A stretch of DNA of 64,000 nucleotides from Burkholderiales bacterium JOSHI_001 (GCA_000244995.1 CM001438.1:3868090-3932089), one strand, 5' to 3'. Counted from the stretch's first letter, positions 45,982 through 56,032 are shown. Made by a program: numbers and translations. The notes: generated from the sequence alone by a model not told the origin.

Positions 45982-48909
45982 TCAGAACGAGTGCTTCAGG
46001 CCAATGCGGAAGAAGCGACCGATCGCGCCCGAGTAGTCCAGCGGGTTGTAGCCGATGGCGCCGTAGGTCTCGAAGTCAGGCGGCGGCACGCGGTTGAACA
46101 CGTTGGCGATGGAGCCAAAGACCTCGGTGTTCTTGCCCAGCTTGTAGGCAGCGGAAACATCGACCGTGGTGAACGAAGCCAGGCGGCAGCCCGAAGGGAA
46201 GGGGTCGCCGTTGGCCAGGGTTTGCATGCAATCGGTGTCCGACTTCTCGAACACGTACTTCATGCCGCCGCGGAAGTTCACGTTGGTGCCCAGGCGCCAG
46301 GCGCCGGTGTCCCAGGTCGCGGCCACGGTGATCTTGTCCTTGGGCGAGCCGATGCAGTTCGTGATGTCGCAGTTGCCGTGCGTACCGGCATAGTCGTGCA
46401 CCACGCCCGAGGCCGTGACCACGCGCTGGGTCATCAGGTGGGTCCAGTTCAAGGTGCCGGTCACCTTGCCCATGCCGTTGCCCAGGTCCCAGCGGTGCTT
46501 CATTTCCAGGTCCAGGCCACGGGTGAGGCTGCGGTCGGAGTTCTGGAACACCACAAAGGCGTTGAGGATGGCACCCGGGTCACCCGCCGCGATGCCGGTG
46601 GCAGGGTCGCGCACATAGCGGCCGGCGTCGATGGCCGACTGGGCGTCTTCGGTCACCGGCAGGCCCTTGCGCTTGATCTGCCAGAGGTCGGCGGTGAGGC
46701 TGGTCTTGGGCGTGACATCCCAGACCATGCCCAGCGTGAAGCTTTCGGACTTTTCAGGCTTGAGGTCCGGGTTGCCGCGCTGCACGAAGGTGACCGCCAG
46801 GTTGCGGCAGGTCGAAGCCACCGTGGCAGGCGCCACGCCGGCGGCCGTCAGCGCCGCGCAGCGGGCGTTGTCGTCCACGCTGGGACCACCGAAGGCGGCG
46901 ATGGAACTCAGGCTGTTCTCGGTGGAGGACGGGGCACGGAAGCCACGCGAGAAGGTGCCGCGCAGGGCCAAGTCGCCCGTCGGACGCCACTTCAGCCCCA
47001 GCTTCGGGGTGATCGAGTTGCCAGCGTCGGAGTAGCGGTCAAAGCGCAGCGCCGCATTCAGTTCCAGTTGCTTGGTCACCGGCAGCAGCACTTCGCCAAA
47101 GGCGGCGAAGATGTCGCGGCGGCCCTCGTAGGCGGTGAGCGACAGGCCGATGTAGTCGCCCAGGCCGTCATAGAAGGGCAGCTTGTTGGTCTCATGGCGC
47201 ACCTCGGCGCCCATGGCCAAGCCGATCGGGCCACCTTCCAGGCGACCCAGTTCGCGCGACAGCTTCAGGTCGGCGGCCACTTGCCGCGAATCGCCGGTGC
47301 GCTGCTTCTCGGCCAGCAGCGCGTTGTACACCGCCTGCGGGTTCAAGCGGGCGTTCTCGCCAATGCGCCAGAAGGTGCCGGCAGGCAGCGCGGCGTAGGC
47401 GGGGCTGAAGGCCACGGCCGTGGCCACGTTGCCCGCGGTCGGGTTCAGCAGCGCATTCTTCACGCGCCAGTTGATCAGCTTGGTGGAAATGTCCTGCTGC
47501 TCGGACTCGGACCAGACCAGGCCGGAGTCGTAGTCCCACGCGCCCATGGTGCCGCGCACGCCGGTGGCCACGCGCCAGGAGTGGCTGGAGGACTTGGTGG
47601 CCGATGGTCCGATGTCGAACAGCGGCTGGTAGCGCAGACGCGCCGCGCCAACACCGAAGTACGGGTTGTCGGGGTGGTCGATGCCCAGCGCCGTGGCCGC
47701 CTGCGACAGCACCGTGCCGCCGGGGGTGTTGACGCCACCGGCCGGGTTCGGGGGAAGGGCATCCACCGTGGACTTCGACCGGTAGTAGCCCAGTTCAAGG
47801 AAGCCCTCGGTGTCGGCGTTGATCTGCTTGGTGATGCGCGCGAACAGGCTGCCGGTCTGGTGTTCCGGCTGGATCTGGTTGACCGCCTGGCGGGTGTCCA
47901 TCAGGCAGGCATTGCCGATGTTGGCCGCATTGTTCTGCGGCAGGTTGGCGTTGGCCAGGCAGTAGGCCTGTGCAGCTGCGGCCGCCGCGGCGCCTTGGGC
48001 CGAGAAACCGACGCCCGCCGCATTGCCGCGGCTGTAGTAGTTGTTGGTGGCCGGGTTGCGCACGTTGCCGATGAAGGAACCGTCGGCCACGTTGTTCACC
48101 GGGGTGCCGTCGGGATTCACCGGAATCGTGCCGTTGCCGCCGGCGCGGCCAATGTTGTTCGTCGGACCGTCATTGGGATTGAAGCCCCACTGCGGCTGAC
48201 CGATCGCCGACACGCCCACCGACCCACGACCGACGCGGTCTCGGTAGTAGATGGCGTTCTTCTTGCCGATCTCGGCGTTCAGCAGCACGTTGAAACCATC
48301 CTTGGCCAGGTCGCCAAAGCCGTGGGTCAGCGCGACGCGAGGTTCGCCGCCATCGTTGTCGCCCGAGCGGCCGTAGGTGGCCTTCAAGGTGGTGCCGGAG
48401 AAGCCCTTCTTCAGGATGATGTTCACCACGCCGGCCACGGCGTCAGAACCGTAGATGGAGGAGGCGCCATCCTTCAGCACCTCCACGCGGTCCACCGCTT
48501 CCAGCGGAATCTGGTTCAGGTCGACGTAGGAGCGCTGGGCATCGTCGGCCAGCACCGCCGAGGCCATGCGCCGGCCGTTCACCAGCACCAGGGTGGCATT
48601 GGCACCCAGGCCCCGCAGCGAGATGCCGGCCGAGGTGGCGCCGGAGAAACCGCGCCCGTAGGTGAAAGGCACCGACCCCTGGCCGTCAGCGGTCAAGGTC
48701 TGCAGGTACTCGGCGACGTTGCCCTTGCCGCTTTGCTCGATTTCCTGCTTGGAAATGATCTGCACCGGCGAGGCCGTTTCGGCCTGGGCGCGGCGGATGT
48801 TCGAGCCGGTGATCTCCACCCGCTGGCCGTCCTGGGCCAGGGCCGGCACGGCCACCAGCGCGCTGAGGGCCAGCAGGGCGGCCGAACTGATCGGGGTTCG
48901 CTTGAGCAT
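45982..48909 (-). CDS. TonB-dependent receptor 1
   Basis: 975 residues. Signal peptide (1-25, ending ALAQ), a TonB-box-like start (QRVEITGSNIRR), a plug domain (about 45-170, SKQEIEQSGKGNVAEYLQTL, LEAVDRVEVLKDGASSIYGSDAVAGVVNIIL) and a beta-barrel ending in Phe (RIGLKHSF). It belongs to the TonB receptors with the VEVTGSNI start that are common in Burkholderiales and Xanthomonads; ligands vary from sugars to peptides and metals. The ATG at 48909 has AAAGGA upstream. Confidence 0.92.
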   Translation of the reverse strand: MLKRTPISSAALLALSALVAVPALAQDGQRVEITGSNIRRAQAETASPVQIISKQEIEQSGKGNVAEYLQTLTADGQGSVPFTYGRGFSGATSAGISLRGLGANATLVLVNGRRMASAVLADDAQRSYVDLNQIPLEAVDRVEVLKDGASSIYGSDAVAGVVNIILKKGFSGTTLKATYGRSGDNDGGEPRVALTHGFGDLAKDGFNVLLNAEIGKKNAIYYRDRVGRGSVGVSAIGQPQWGFNPNDGPTNNIGRAGGNGTIPVNPDGTPVNNVADGSFIGNVRNPATNNYYSRGNAAGVGFSAQGAAAAAAAQAYCLANANLPQNNAANIGNACLMDTRQAVNQIQPEHQTGSLFARITKQINADTEGFLELGYYRSKSTVDALPPNPAGGVNTPGGTVLSQAATALGIDHPDNPYFGVGAARLRYQPLFDIGPSATKSSSHSWRVATGVRGTMGAWDYDSGLVWSESEQQDISTKLINWRVKNALLNPTAGNVATAVAFSPAYAALPAGTFWRIGENARLNPQAVYNALLAEKQRTGDSRQVAADLKLSRELGRLEGGPIGLAMGAEVRHETNKLPFYDGLGDYIGLSLTAYEGRRDIFAAFGEVLLPVTKQLELNAALRFDRYSDAGNSITPKLGLKWRPTGDLALRGTFSRGFRAPSSTENSLSSIAAFGGPSVDDNARCAALTAAGVAPATVASTCRNLAVTFVQRGNPDLKPEKSESFTLGMVWDVTPKTSLTADLWQIKRKGLPVTEDAQSAIDAGRYVRDPATGIAAGDPGAILNAFVVFQNSDRSLTRGLDLEMKHRWDLGNGMGKVTGTLNWTHLMTQRVVTASGVVHDYAGTHGNCDITNCIGSPKDKITVAATWDTGAWRLGTNVNFRGGMKYVFEKSDTDCMQTLANGDPFPSGCRLASFTTVDVSAAYKLGKNTEVFGSIANVFNRVPPPDFETYGAIGYNPLDYSGAIGRFFRIGLKHSF

Positions 48910-49198
48910 TGAGGGTCCTTTCAGATTCAGAGAGAAGAAACTTTCGGATGCACGCCAGCCCGAGACTTGACAACCGTTCCTGGCTGAAAGCAACCGATCT
49001 GTAAACACATTGTGACTGGCGCATGAATTCCGGTCCGGCAAGAGAAACCCTTGACGCCCGCCTGGGGGTGCCTTTTTGTTGTGACGTACCAACGGTAAGC
49101 GTCCACTTCGGTGTAACCGACGCCGGGCCGACAAAGGCGATCAGGCCGGGAAGCACGAGGCACCCGCCGGTCGGCGCCGGCGGGCCCGGGTTTCCCCG
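48910..49198. other. Gap between the two TonB receptor genes
   Basis: 289 bases. A GC-rich dyad CCCGCCGG (49163-49170)/CCGGCGGG (49177-49184) lies just past the stop of receptor 2 and may end its transcript, though no T-run follows. The A/T-richer part 48960-49020 is the likely promoter of receptor 1. Confidence 0.45.
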
Positions 49199-52036
49199 TC
49201 AGAAGAACTTGTATTCCATCGTCAGCTTCAGGCTGCGGCGCTTGGCGTCGTCGGCGGTGTCCGGGATGGGGGTGCCGAACTGGCCGCGCATGTCCAGCGA
49301 CGGGAACTGGTTGAACAGGTTCTTCACGTACACGCCCAGCGTCAGGTTCTTGACGCCGGAGTAGCGGAAGAAGTAGTCCACCTCGGTGAGCGAACCCACC
49401 CGGCAGGTCCCCTCCAGCCCGCGGTCGGCACACCATTGGTCGGTACCGGTGGGGTCGAAGAAGTCCCCACGCAAGGACGTGCTGGGCGTGTGGCTGATCT
49501 TCACGCCGTTGAGGAAGGAGCCGCTGGTCAGCGCGGCGGTCAGCGTGGACGTGAAGCGTGGGTAGGTGTAGCGACCAGCCAGGTTGTCGCCGAAGCCGTT
49601 GATGGTGCCGCTGAACTCCTTGAACTTGATGAGGTAGGTGCCCTGGTAGCTCAGGTCCATCACCCCGAAAGGCAACTTCTGCTTGAAGGTGGCGCCCAGG
49701 TCGATGCCGCTGGTGCGCGTCTTGAACAGGTTCTCGAAGGACCGCGTGATGGAATCCAGCGGCCCCGCCGTCACACCGTATTGGGCCTGCTCGGCGGGGG
49801 TGAAGCTCTGGTCGGTGGCGGTCAAGGCACGCCGGGTGATGCTGGCCCCCGGCGGCAAGCCGGCGTCTTCGGCGTTCAGCAGTTCCGCCTCGGTCTTGAT
49901 GTCGATCTCATTGCGGCGGCGGATGTTCCAGTAGTCCACCGAGAGCGTCAGGTCCTGCACGGGCTCGAACACGAAGCCCAGCGAGAAGCTGCGCGAGATT
50001 TCCGGCTTCAGCTTGGGGTTGTTGCCGGCGATGGCCGCCACACCGGCGGCGCATTCGTTCTGCTCGACCGTGTCGGCACGCGCCAGCAGCACGGCCTTGG
50101 TCGGGTCGGCGTCGGGCAGTGGGTCCGCCTGGTTGCGCAGGTCGCTGGCCAGGTTCAGGGCCTGCAGGCAACGCTTGGGGTCTTCGGTGCTGTTGCTGAA
50201 GGCGAACTTCACCGACGGCGCCGTCTCGGCCAGGTTGGCGGCGCGGAAGCCGCCTTCCACGGTGCCGCGCAGCATGAAGCTCTTGTCCACGCGATAACGC
50301 AGGCCCAGCTTGGGCGAAATGTGCGGGCTGAGGTTGGGGAACTTGTCCAGGCGCGCTGCCAACTGGGCCTCCAGCGCCTTGGTGACCGGCAGGTTCAGTT
50401 CTGCGAACAGGGCGCTGAAGTTGCGGCTGCCGTCGGTCCGTGACAGGCCGAAGCCGACGATGTCGCCCGCAGCCAGGTTGGCCGAGGGGGTGATGGTGAA
50501 CTTCTCGTGCCGCAGGTCAACGCCTGCGGCCAGGCCAATGGGCCCGCCCGCCATCTGGCCGATGTCGCCGGTGATCTTGAAGTCCAGCGCCGTCTGGGTG
50601 GTCTTGGCGGCATTGCCGAACTTCGGGAACAGGCGGTCCACCACCGCCGCGGAATTGACTTCGCCGATGCGGTAGCCGCCCGGCTTGTTGAAGAAGTCAT
50701 TGGGCAGCGGGTCCAGGTTGTAGTCGCCGATCAAGGCGATGAAGCCGCTGTTGCTGAACTGGCCGCGCTGAGCGTCGTCCACCTTCGAGCCCAGGAAACC
50801 CAGCCCGGCCTCCCAGTCGAAGCTGTTCCAGGTGCCGCGCAGACCGGTCTGCAGGCGGTAGCTGTTCGAGGTGGCGGTGTTTTCGGCCGGCGCGTCGACG
50901 AAACGATAGCGAAGCTCCACATCGTCGATGCCGGTGCTGTTCAGCGGGTGGGTGGCGGGCAGGCCGCGCGGGAAGAAGGTCTGGCCTGCATTGGTCTGCG
51001 GGTTGCCCCAGGTGGTGGGCCCGATGGCCACGCCATAGGGCTGGAAGGGGCTCAGGTACTTGGTCTTGGTGCGCGAGAACAGCAGTTCCGCGAAGGCTTC
51101 CATGTCCTTGCCCAGCAGCACGCGGCCGGACAGCAGCAGGTTGATGCGCTTGGCCTCGGGCACGGCCTCGAAGCGCGAAAAACGGTCATAGCGGCACAGC
51201 CCGCCAATCACCAGTTCCGGCGCGCAGCCCGGCAGTGCGCCGCCCGGAATCGTGTTGCCCGGGTAGCTGAAGGTGGAAGCCTGCGTCGCAAAGGTGGTGG
51301 GAATGGCCCCCGGCACGAAGCGCAAGGGGTTCACGTCCGACAGCACGTCCCGCCACATCACGTTGTCGCGGTTGAAGATTTCCAGATTGGCGATGACGTT
51401 GTAGCGGTCGCGCTGAAGATCGCCGAAACCGCCGGTGATGCTGGCGGTGGACTGGCGGTACCTGTCGCTGACCAGGGACTGTTCATGCGACGCCGACATC
51501 TGCAGGCCTTGGTAGTCCTTGCGGGTGATGATGTTCACCACGCCGGCCACGGCGTCCGAGCCGTAGATGGCCGATGCGCCGTTCTTCAGGATTTCCACCC
51601 GGTCCACCGCGTCCAGCGGCAAGGCGTCCAGGTTGGTGAAGACCTCGTTGAAGTCGGCCAGCGCATACGGAGACACGCGCCGCGAGTTCAGCAGGATCAG
51701 GGTCGAGGTCTTGCCCAGGCTGCGCAGGTTGGCGCTGGAAGCGCCGGACGCGAAGGAGTTGCTGCCGTTGATGTCGGACAGCGTGGAACCCGCGCTGGTG
51801 AGTTGGTCCAGCAGTTCCTTCACCGACGCCGCGCCCGAACGCCTGACTTCCTCGCGTGAAATCACCTGCACCGGTGAAGAGGTTTCCAGATCGATGCGCT
51901 TGATGTTGCTGCCGGTCACTTCGACCCGCTGCATCCCGGCATCGGCCGTCTGGGCGGCCAATGGTGCAGCCGCCAGGACGGCCGACCCGCCCAGGACGGC
52001 CATCAAGGCCTTGCAGACCCTTGTTCTCTGAAACAT
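49199..52036 (-). CDS. TonB-dependent receptor 2
   Basis: 945 residues. Signal peptide (about 1-29, LAAQ), QRVEVTGSNIKR box, plug domain (SREEVRRSGAASVKELLDQL, LDAVDRVEILKNGASAIYGSDAVAGVVNIIT) and a barrel ending RRSLKLTMEYKFF with the terminal Phe. Related to receptor 1 in layout and plug but clearly diverged, so an old tandem duplication or two siblings of one family. AAGGAGA before the ATG at 52036. No TonB, ABC transporter or regulator nearby that names the ligand. Confidence 0.93.
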   Translation of the reverse strand: MFQRTRVCKALMAVLGGSAVLAAAPLAAQTADAGMQRVEVTGSNIKRIDLETSSPVQVISREEVRRSGAASVKELLDQLTSAGSTLSDINGSNSFASGASSANLRSLGKTSTLILLNSRRVSPYALADFNEVFTNLDALPLDAVDRVEILKNGASAIYGSDAVAGVVNIITRKDYQGLQMSASHEQSLVSDRYRQSTASITGGFGDLQRDRYNVIANLEIFNRDNVMWRDVLSDVNPLRFVPGAIPTTFATQASTFSYPGNTIPGGALPGCAPELVIGGLCRYDRFSRFEAVPEAKRINLLLSGRVLLGKDMEAFAELLFSRTKTKYLSPFQPYGVAIGPTTWGNPQTNAGQTFFPRGLPATHPLNSTGIDDVELRYRFVDAPAENTATSNSYRLQTGLRGTWNSFDWEAGLGFLGSKVDDAQRGQFSNSGFIALIGDYNLDPLPNDFFNKPGGYRIGEVNSAAVVDRLFPKFGNAAKTTQTALDFKITGDIGQMAGGPIGLAAGVDLRHEKFTITPSANLAAGDIVGFGLSRTDGSRNFSALFAELNLPVTKALEAQLAARLDKFPNLSPHISPKLGLRYRVDKSFMLRGTVEGGFRAANLAETAPSVKFAFSNSTEDPKRCLQALNLASDLRNQADPLPDADPTKAVLLARADTVEQNECAAGVAAIAGNNPKLKPEISRSFSLGFVFEPVQDLTLSVDYWNIRRRNEIDIKTEAELLNAEDAGLPPGASITRRALTATDQSFTPAEQAQYGVTAGPLDSITRSFENLFKTRTSGIDLGATFKQKLPFGVMDLSYQGTYLIKFKEFSGTINGFGDNLAGRYTYPRFTSTLTAALTSGSFLNGVKISHTPSTSLRGDFFDPTGTDQWCADRGLEGTCRVGSLTEVDYFFRYSGVKNLTLGVYVKNLFNQFPSLDMRGQFGTPIPDTADDAKRRSLKLTMEYKFF

Positions 52037-52360
52037 GCTGGTTCTCCTTGGTGTGCAGGACACAAAAGCTGACTCACGCCCCCTCCGGGCGCCGACACGG
52101 GTTTGTGAACCGCGTGTGGCTCCCGCCTCCAGAACGTGTAAATTCATTTTGAAGGAAGCATGTTCCGAGCCCATCCCATGGATTCCCGCGTGTTGGAATT
52201 GCGCCGCGGGTGGACCCGGCGTCCGATCCAGCCGGCCGACCTATCATTGGCTTGCCGCCGGCACCCGTGGCGCCAGGGCGGCTAACCTTCGCCAACGCCA
52301 CATCCAAGCGAACCCACCATGCACCGCACCTTGTCCCTGCGGCTGGCCCTGCGCTGAGCC
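52037..52360. other. Divergent region upstream of psd and TonB receptor 2
   Basis: 324 bases holding the promoters of both genes. Contains a 12-codon mini-frame 52319-52357 in phase with psd. A/T-richer stretches at 52130-52160 and 52240-52250 are promoter candidates, not clear enough to place. Confidence 0.4.
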
Positions 52361-53209
52361 GTGTCCGACCGCCTCGCCGTCCTCCCCCAATACCTGCTGC
52401 CCAAGGGCCCACTCACCCGGCTGGCGGGCCGCGTGGCGTCGGCGCAGGCGGGCGGGCTCACCACCGCGCTGATCCGCTGGTTCATTGCCCGCTATGGCGT
52501 GAACATGGCCGAGGCGCTGGACCCCGACCCCAGTGCCTACCCCAGCTTCAATGACTTCTTCACCCGCGCGCTGCGCCCGGGTGCGCGCCCGCAGTCCGAC
52601 GCGCCTTTTCTGTGCCCGGTGGACGGCGCCATCAGCCAGTTCGGTCCGGTGGCCAACGGCCAGGTCTTCCAGGCCAAGGGCCACCACTACAGCGCCACCG
52701 CCCTGCTGGGCGGCGACGCCGGCGACGCCGCGGGCTTTGCCGACGGCCTGTTCGCCACGCTGTACCTCAGCCCGCGCGACTACCACCGCATCCACATGCC
52801 CTGCGCCGGCAGGCTGCGCAAGATGATCCACGTGCCGGGCGACCTGTTCTCGGTCAATCCCACCACCGCGCGCGGCGTGCCGGGCCTGTTCGCGCGCAAT
52901 GAGCGCGTGGTGTGCCTGTTCGACGGCGCCTTCGGCCCCTTTGCGCTGGTGCTGGTGGGCGCCACCATCGTGGGCAGCATGGCCACCGCCTGGCACGGCG
53001 TGGTCAACCCGCCGCGCCCCGGCACGGTGCGGCAATGGCGCTACGACGATGCGCCCTTGCACCTGCAGCGGGGTGACGAGATGGGACGCTTCCTGCTGGG
53101 GTCCACGGTGGTGATGCTGTTCCCGCGCGGGGCCTTTGAGTTCAACCCGCAGTGGGCGCCGGGCGGGTCCATCCGCATGGGTGAAGCCATGTCGCGCCAT
53201 GACCGCTGA
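52361..53209 (+). CDS. psd: Phosphatidylserine decarboxylase proenzyme
   Basis: 282 residues, makes phosphatidylethanolamine at the inner membrane. The self-cleavage motif is LLGSTVV, cutting between Gly247 and Ser248 to create the pyruvoyl group. FVDGAISQFG-like (CPVDGAISQFG), SPRDYHRIHMP and DLFSVNPTTA are conserved. GTG start without a ribosome site; a short in-phase mini-frame ends six bases upstream, so coupling is possible. The next gene overlaps its last 11 bases. Confidence 0.95.
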   Translation: MSDRLAVLPQYLLPKGPLTRLAGRVASAQAGGLTTALIRWFIARYGVNMAEALDPDPSAYPSFNDFFTRALRPGARPQSDAPFLCPVDGAISQFGPVANGQVFQAKGHHYSATALLGGDAGDAAGFADGLFATLYLSPRDYHRIHMPCAGRLRKMIHVPGDLFSVNPTTARGVPGLFARNERVVCLFDGAFGPFALVLVGATIVGSMATAWHGVVNPPRPGTVRQWRYDDAPLHLQRGDEMGRFLLGSTVVMLFPRGAFEFNPQWAPGGSIRMGEAMSRHDR

Positions 53210-54008
53210 AACGACCCCGCCGGACGGCAACAAGCAGGAGGCGGCAGCGCCGGTGTCGGCCTTCGCGATCCAGCTGCGCACCCTGAGCTTCGGCCAACCG
53301 CTGCAGTGGCTGGCCGCGGGCTGGGCGGACTTCCGCCGCTGCCCCGGCATTGGCCTGTTCTACGGCGGCTGCTTCATGGCCATGGGCTGGCTCTTGGTCA
53401 CCGCCTTCCAGCACGCGCCGGCCTATGTGCTGGCGCTGTCGGCGGGTTTCCTGCTGGTGGGGCCCTTCCTGTGCCTGGGCATGTACCACGCAAGCCGGCG
53501 GCTGGAGCGCGGCGAAAAACCCGACCTCGGTGAATCGCTGCTGGCCTGGACCGGCAGCCTGTCCACCCTGGGCGTGTTCGGCCTGGTGCTGCTGGTGCTG
53601 GAGATGCTGTGGGCGCGCTCGTCGCTGGTGATCTTCGCACTCAGCTTCGACGGCATGCCCGACTTCAAGGGCTCGCTGATGGCCCTGGTGGACCCGCAGA
53701 ACGTGGAGTTCATCGTCGCCTACATCATCGTGGGCGGCATCTTCGCGGGCATGATCTTCTCGGTCAGCGTGATCTCCATCCCGATGATCCTGGACCTGCC
53801 CACCGACCCCATCACCACCGGCCTGACCAGCCTGCGCCTGGTGCTGACCCAACCCGCGGTGATGCTGTGGTGGGGCTTCATCATCACCGTGCTGGTGGTG
53901 CTGGCCATGCTGCCCTGGTTCGCCGGGCTGCTGGTGGTGGGCCCGGTACTCGGCCACGCGTCGTGGCACGCCTACCGGGCCGCGGTGGTGCAGCAACTCA
54001 AGGAATGA
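53199..54008 (+). CDS. DUF2189 membrane protein
   Basis: 269 residues and about six helices in two groups (60-110 and 125-250). The region around WLAAGWADFRRCPGIGLFYGG and GFLLVGPFLCLGMYHASRRLERGE matches DUF2189, integral membrane proteins of unknown role frequent in proteobacteria. ATG at 53199 lies inside the psd end (11-base overlap), suggesting co-translation and perhaps a membrane-lipid link. The stop overlaps the convergent quinone reductase. Confidence 0.83.
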   Translation: MTAETTPPDGNKQEAAAPVSAFAIQLRTLSFGQPLQWLAAGWADFRRCPGIGLFYGGCFMAMGWLLVTAFQHAPAYVLALSAGFLLVGPFLCLGMYHASRRLERGEKPDLGESLLAWTGSLSTLGVFGLVLLVLEMLWARSSLVIFALSFDGMPDFKGSLMALVDPQNVEFIVAYIIVGGIFAGMIFSVSVISIPMILDLPTDPITTGLTSLRLVLTQPAVMLWWGFIITVLVVLAMLPWFAGLLVVGPVLGHASWHAYRAAVVQQLKE

Positions 54009-54981
54009 GGATGCTGCAGCCGGTGGTGCGGCGACCCTCCAGATCCTGGTGAGCCTTCGCCACCTCGGCCAGCGGGTAGCGCTGCTCGATGTGGATCTTC
54101 ACCGCGCCGCTTTGCACCACCGCGAACAGGTCGTCGGCCATGTCCTGGGTGGCTTCGCGCGTGGCGATGTGGGTGAACAGCGTGGGCCGCGTGACGTACA
54201 GCGAGCCCTTGGCCCCCAAGCTGCCGATGGCAAAGGGCGGCACCGGACCCGACGCGTTGCCGTAGCTGGCCAGCAGGCCGAAGGGGCGCAGGCAGTTCAG
54301 GCTGCCTTCGAAGGTGTCCTTGCCCACCGAGTCGTACACCACCTTCACCATCGCGCCGCCGGTGATGTCCTTCACCCGCGCCACGAAGTCTTCGGTCTTG
54401 TAGTTGATGGCGTGCGCCGCACCGTTGGCCAGCGCCAGGCGGCATTTGTCGTCGCTGCCGGCGGTGGCGATGAGTTGCAGCCCCAGCGCCTTGGCCCACT
54501 GGCAGGCGATCAGGCCCACCCCGCCGGCAGCAGCATGGAACAGCACGAAATCGCCGGCGGCCAGGCCGCCCTGGGGCAGCGTGCGTTTCAGGAGGTACTG
54601 CGCGGTCAGGCCCTTGAGCATCATGGCCGCGCCGGTCTCGAAGTCGATCGCGTCGGGCAGTTGCACCACGCACTTGGCGGGCATCACCCGCGCCTGGCTG
54701 TAGCTGCCGGGCGGGTTGCTGGCGTAGGCGGCCCGGTCGCCGACCTGCAGGTGCGTGACACCCTGGCCCACCGCTTCCACCACGCCGGCGCCTTCCATGC
54801 CCAGCGAGAGCGGCAGCGGGTTGTTGTACAGCCCGGTGCGCTGGTACACGTCGATGAAGTTGATGCCGATGGCGTGGTGCCGGATGCGGATCTCGCCCGG
54901 GCCCGGTTCGCCCACGGGCAGGTCCACCAGCTTCATGGCCTCGGGGCCGCCGTACTGCTGGATCTGGATGGTTTGTGGCAT
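53998..54981 (-). CDS. NADPH:quinone oxidoreductase-like zinc-less MDR protein
   Basis: 327 residues of the medium-chain dehydrogenase family. HHAIGINFIDVYQRTGLY and GMEGAGVVEAVGQGV are Qor marks, and the NADPH site is FHAAAGGVGLIACQWAKALG. Catalytic zinc ligands are absent, as in quinone reductases. It reduces quinones or related enones. Normal length. Convergent with the DUF2189 gene. Confidence 0.92.
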   Translation of the reverse strand: MPQTIQIQQYGGPEAMKLVDLPVGEPGPGEIRIRHHAIGINFIDVYQRTGLYNNPLPLSLGMEGAGVVEAVGQGVTHLQVGDRAAYASNPPGSYSQARVMPAKCVVQLPDAIDFETGAAMMLKGLTAQYLLKRTLPQGGLAAGDFVLFHAAAGGVGLIACQWAKALGLQLIATAGSDDKCRLALANGAAHAINYKTEDFVARVKDITGGAMVKVVYDSVGKDTFEGSLNCLRPFGLLASYGNASGPVPPFAIGSLGAKGSLYVTRPTLFTHIATREATQDMADDLFAVVQSGAVKIHIEQRYPLAEVAKAHQDLEGRRTTGCSILIP

Positions 54982-55084
54982 GTGTTGTGTCTCCTGGGTT
55001 TCAAGGTCTCACGCAGCCTAGCGCATGGCGACCTGGCCGCGCCCCGGCGGGGGCTTGGGTGCAGCCGTTAGCATGCCACGCCCC

Positions 55085-56005
55085 ATGACCCTCACCCCCC
55101 GCCTGGCGCTGATGTTGGCCGTGCCCCCGCTGATGTGGGCCGGCAACGCCGTGGTCGGCCGCATGGTGGTCAGCCAGGTGGCGCCGCTGAAACTGAACCT
55201 GCTGCGTTGGCTGCTGGCGCTGGCCCTGCTGCTGCCGCTGGGCTGGCGTGTGTTTGCCAGTGCCACGCGGCGCGCGCAGATCGTGCAGCGCTGGCCGCAC
55301 CTGGCCCTGCTGGCCCTGCTGGGCGTGGGCAGCTACAACGCACTGCAGTACCTGGCGCTGACCACGTCCACGGCGCTGAACATCACGCTCATCGCGGCCA
55401 GCTCGCCGCTGTGGATGCTGCTGGTGGGCATGGCCGGCTACGGCGTGCGACCCAGGCCGCGCGAACTGGCGGGGGCCGCACTGTCGCTGCTGGGCGTGGC
55501 CACGGTGCTGTCGCGTGGCGACGCAACGGCACTGGCGCGGGTGCACTTCGTCACCGGCGACCTGCTCATCTTGGTGGCCGTGGCCTGCTGGGCCGCCTAC
55601 AGCTGGATGCTGGCGCGCCCGCCGCTTCCCATGCAGGCGCCGCAACGGCCGGACTGGACCTGGGCCGAATTCCTGTGCCTGCAGATCGCGCTGGGCCTGG
55701 TGTGGGCCGGCGCGGGCGCCGCGGGCGAAGTGCTGCTGGGCCCGCCGCAGCCGCCCGTCACCTGGACGCCGGGGCTGCTGGCCGGCTGGGCTTTCGTGGC
55801 CATCGGGCCTTCCATCGTGGCCTACCGGCTGTGGGGCCTGGGCGTGGCCCAGGCGGGGCCGGCGGTGGCGGCTTTCTTCGCCAACCTCACGCCGCTGTTT
55901 GCCGCGCTGGGGTCGGCCGCTTGGCTGGGTGAGTGGCCTCGGCCCTTCCACGCGCTGGTCTTCGCCTTCATCGTGGCCGGCATCGTGGTGTCGGCGCGCA
56001 AGTAG
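55085..56005 (+). CDS. EamA/DMT exporter
   Basis: 306 residues, ten helices in two EamA repeats (PPLMWAGNAVVGRM, YLALTTSTALNITLIAASSPLWMLLVG, ACWAAYSWMLARP, FFANLTPLFAALGSAAWLGE). An exporter of small metabolites of unknown identity. The ATG at 55085 (MTLTPRLAL) is preferred; an ATG four codons upstream is possible. Starts a plus-strand run with the next two genes. Confidence 0.88.
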   Translation: MTLTPRLALMLAVPPLMWAGNAVVGRMVVSQVAPLKLNLLRWLLALALLLPLGWRVFASATRRAQIVQRWPHLALLALLGVGSYNALQYLALTTSTALNITLIAASSPLWMLLVGMAGYGVRPRPRELAGAALSLLGVATVLSRGDATALARVHFVTGDLLILVAVACWAAYSWMLARPPLPMQAPQRPDWTWAEFLCLQIALGLVWAGAGAAGEVLLGPPQPPVTWTPGLLAGWAFVAIGPSIVAYRLWGLGVAQAGPAVAAFFANLTPLFAALGSAAWLGEWPRPFHALVFAFIVAGIVVSARK

Positions 56006-56032
56006 CCACGCGGTCCTGCTACCCTTTGGGCC

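Noticed and set aside
45922-48912. 996-codon plus-strand frame opposite TonB receptor 1
   Set aside because: Antisense shadow, low-complexity His/Val/Gly/Arg product; it also crosses a strong terminator.
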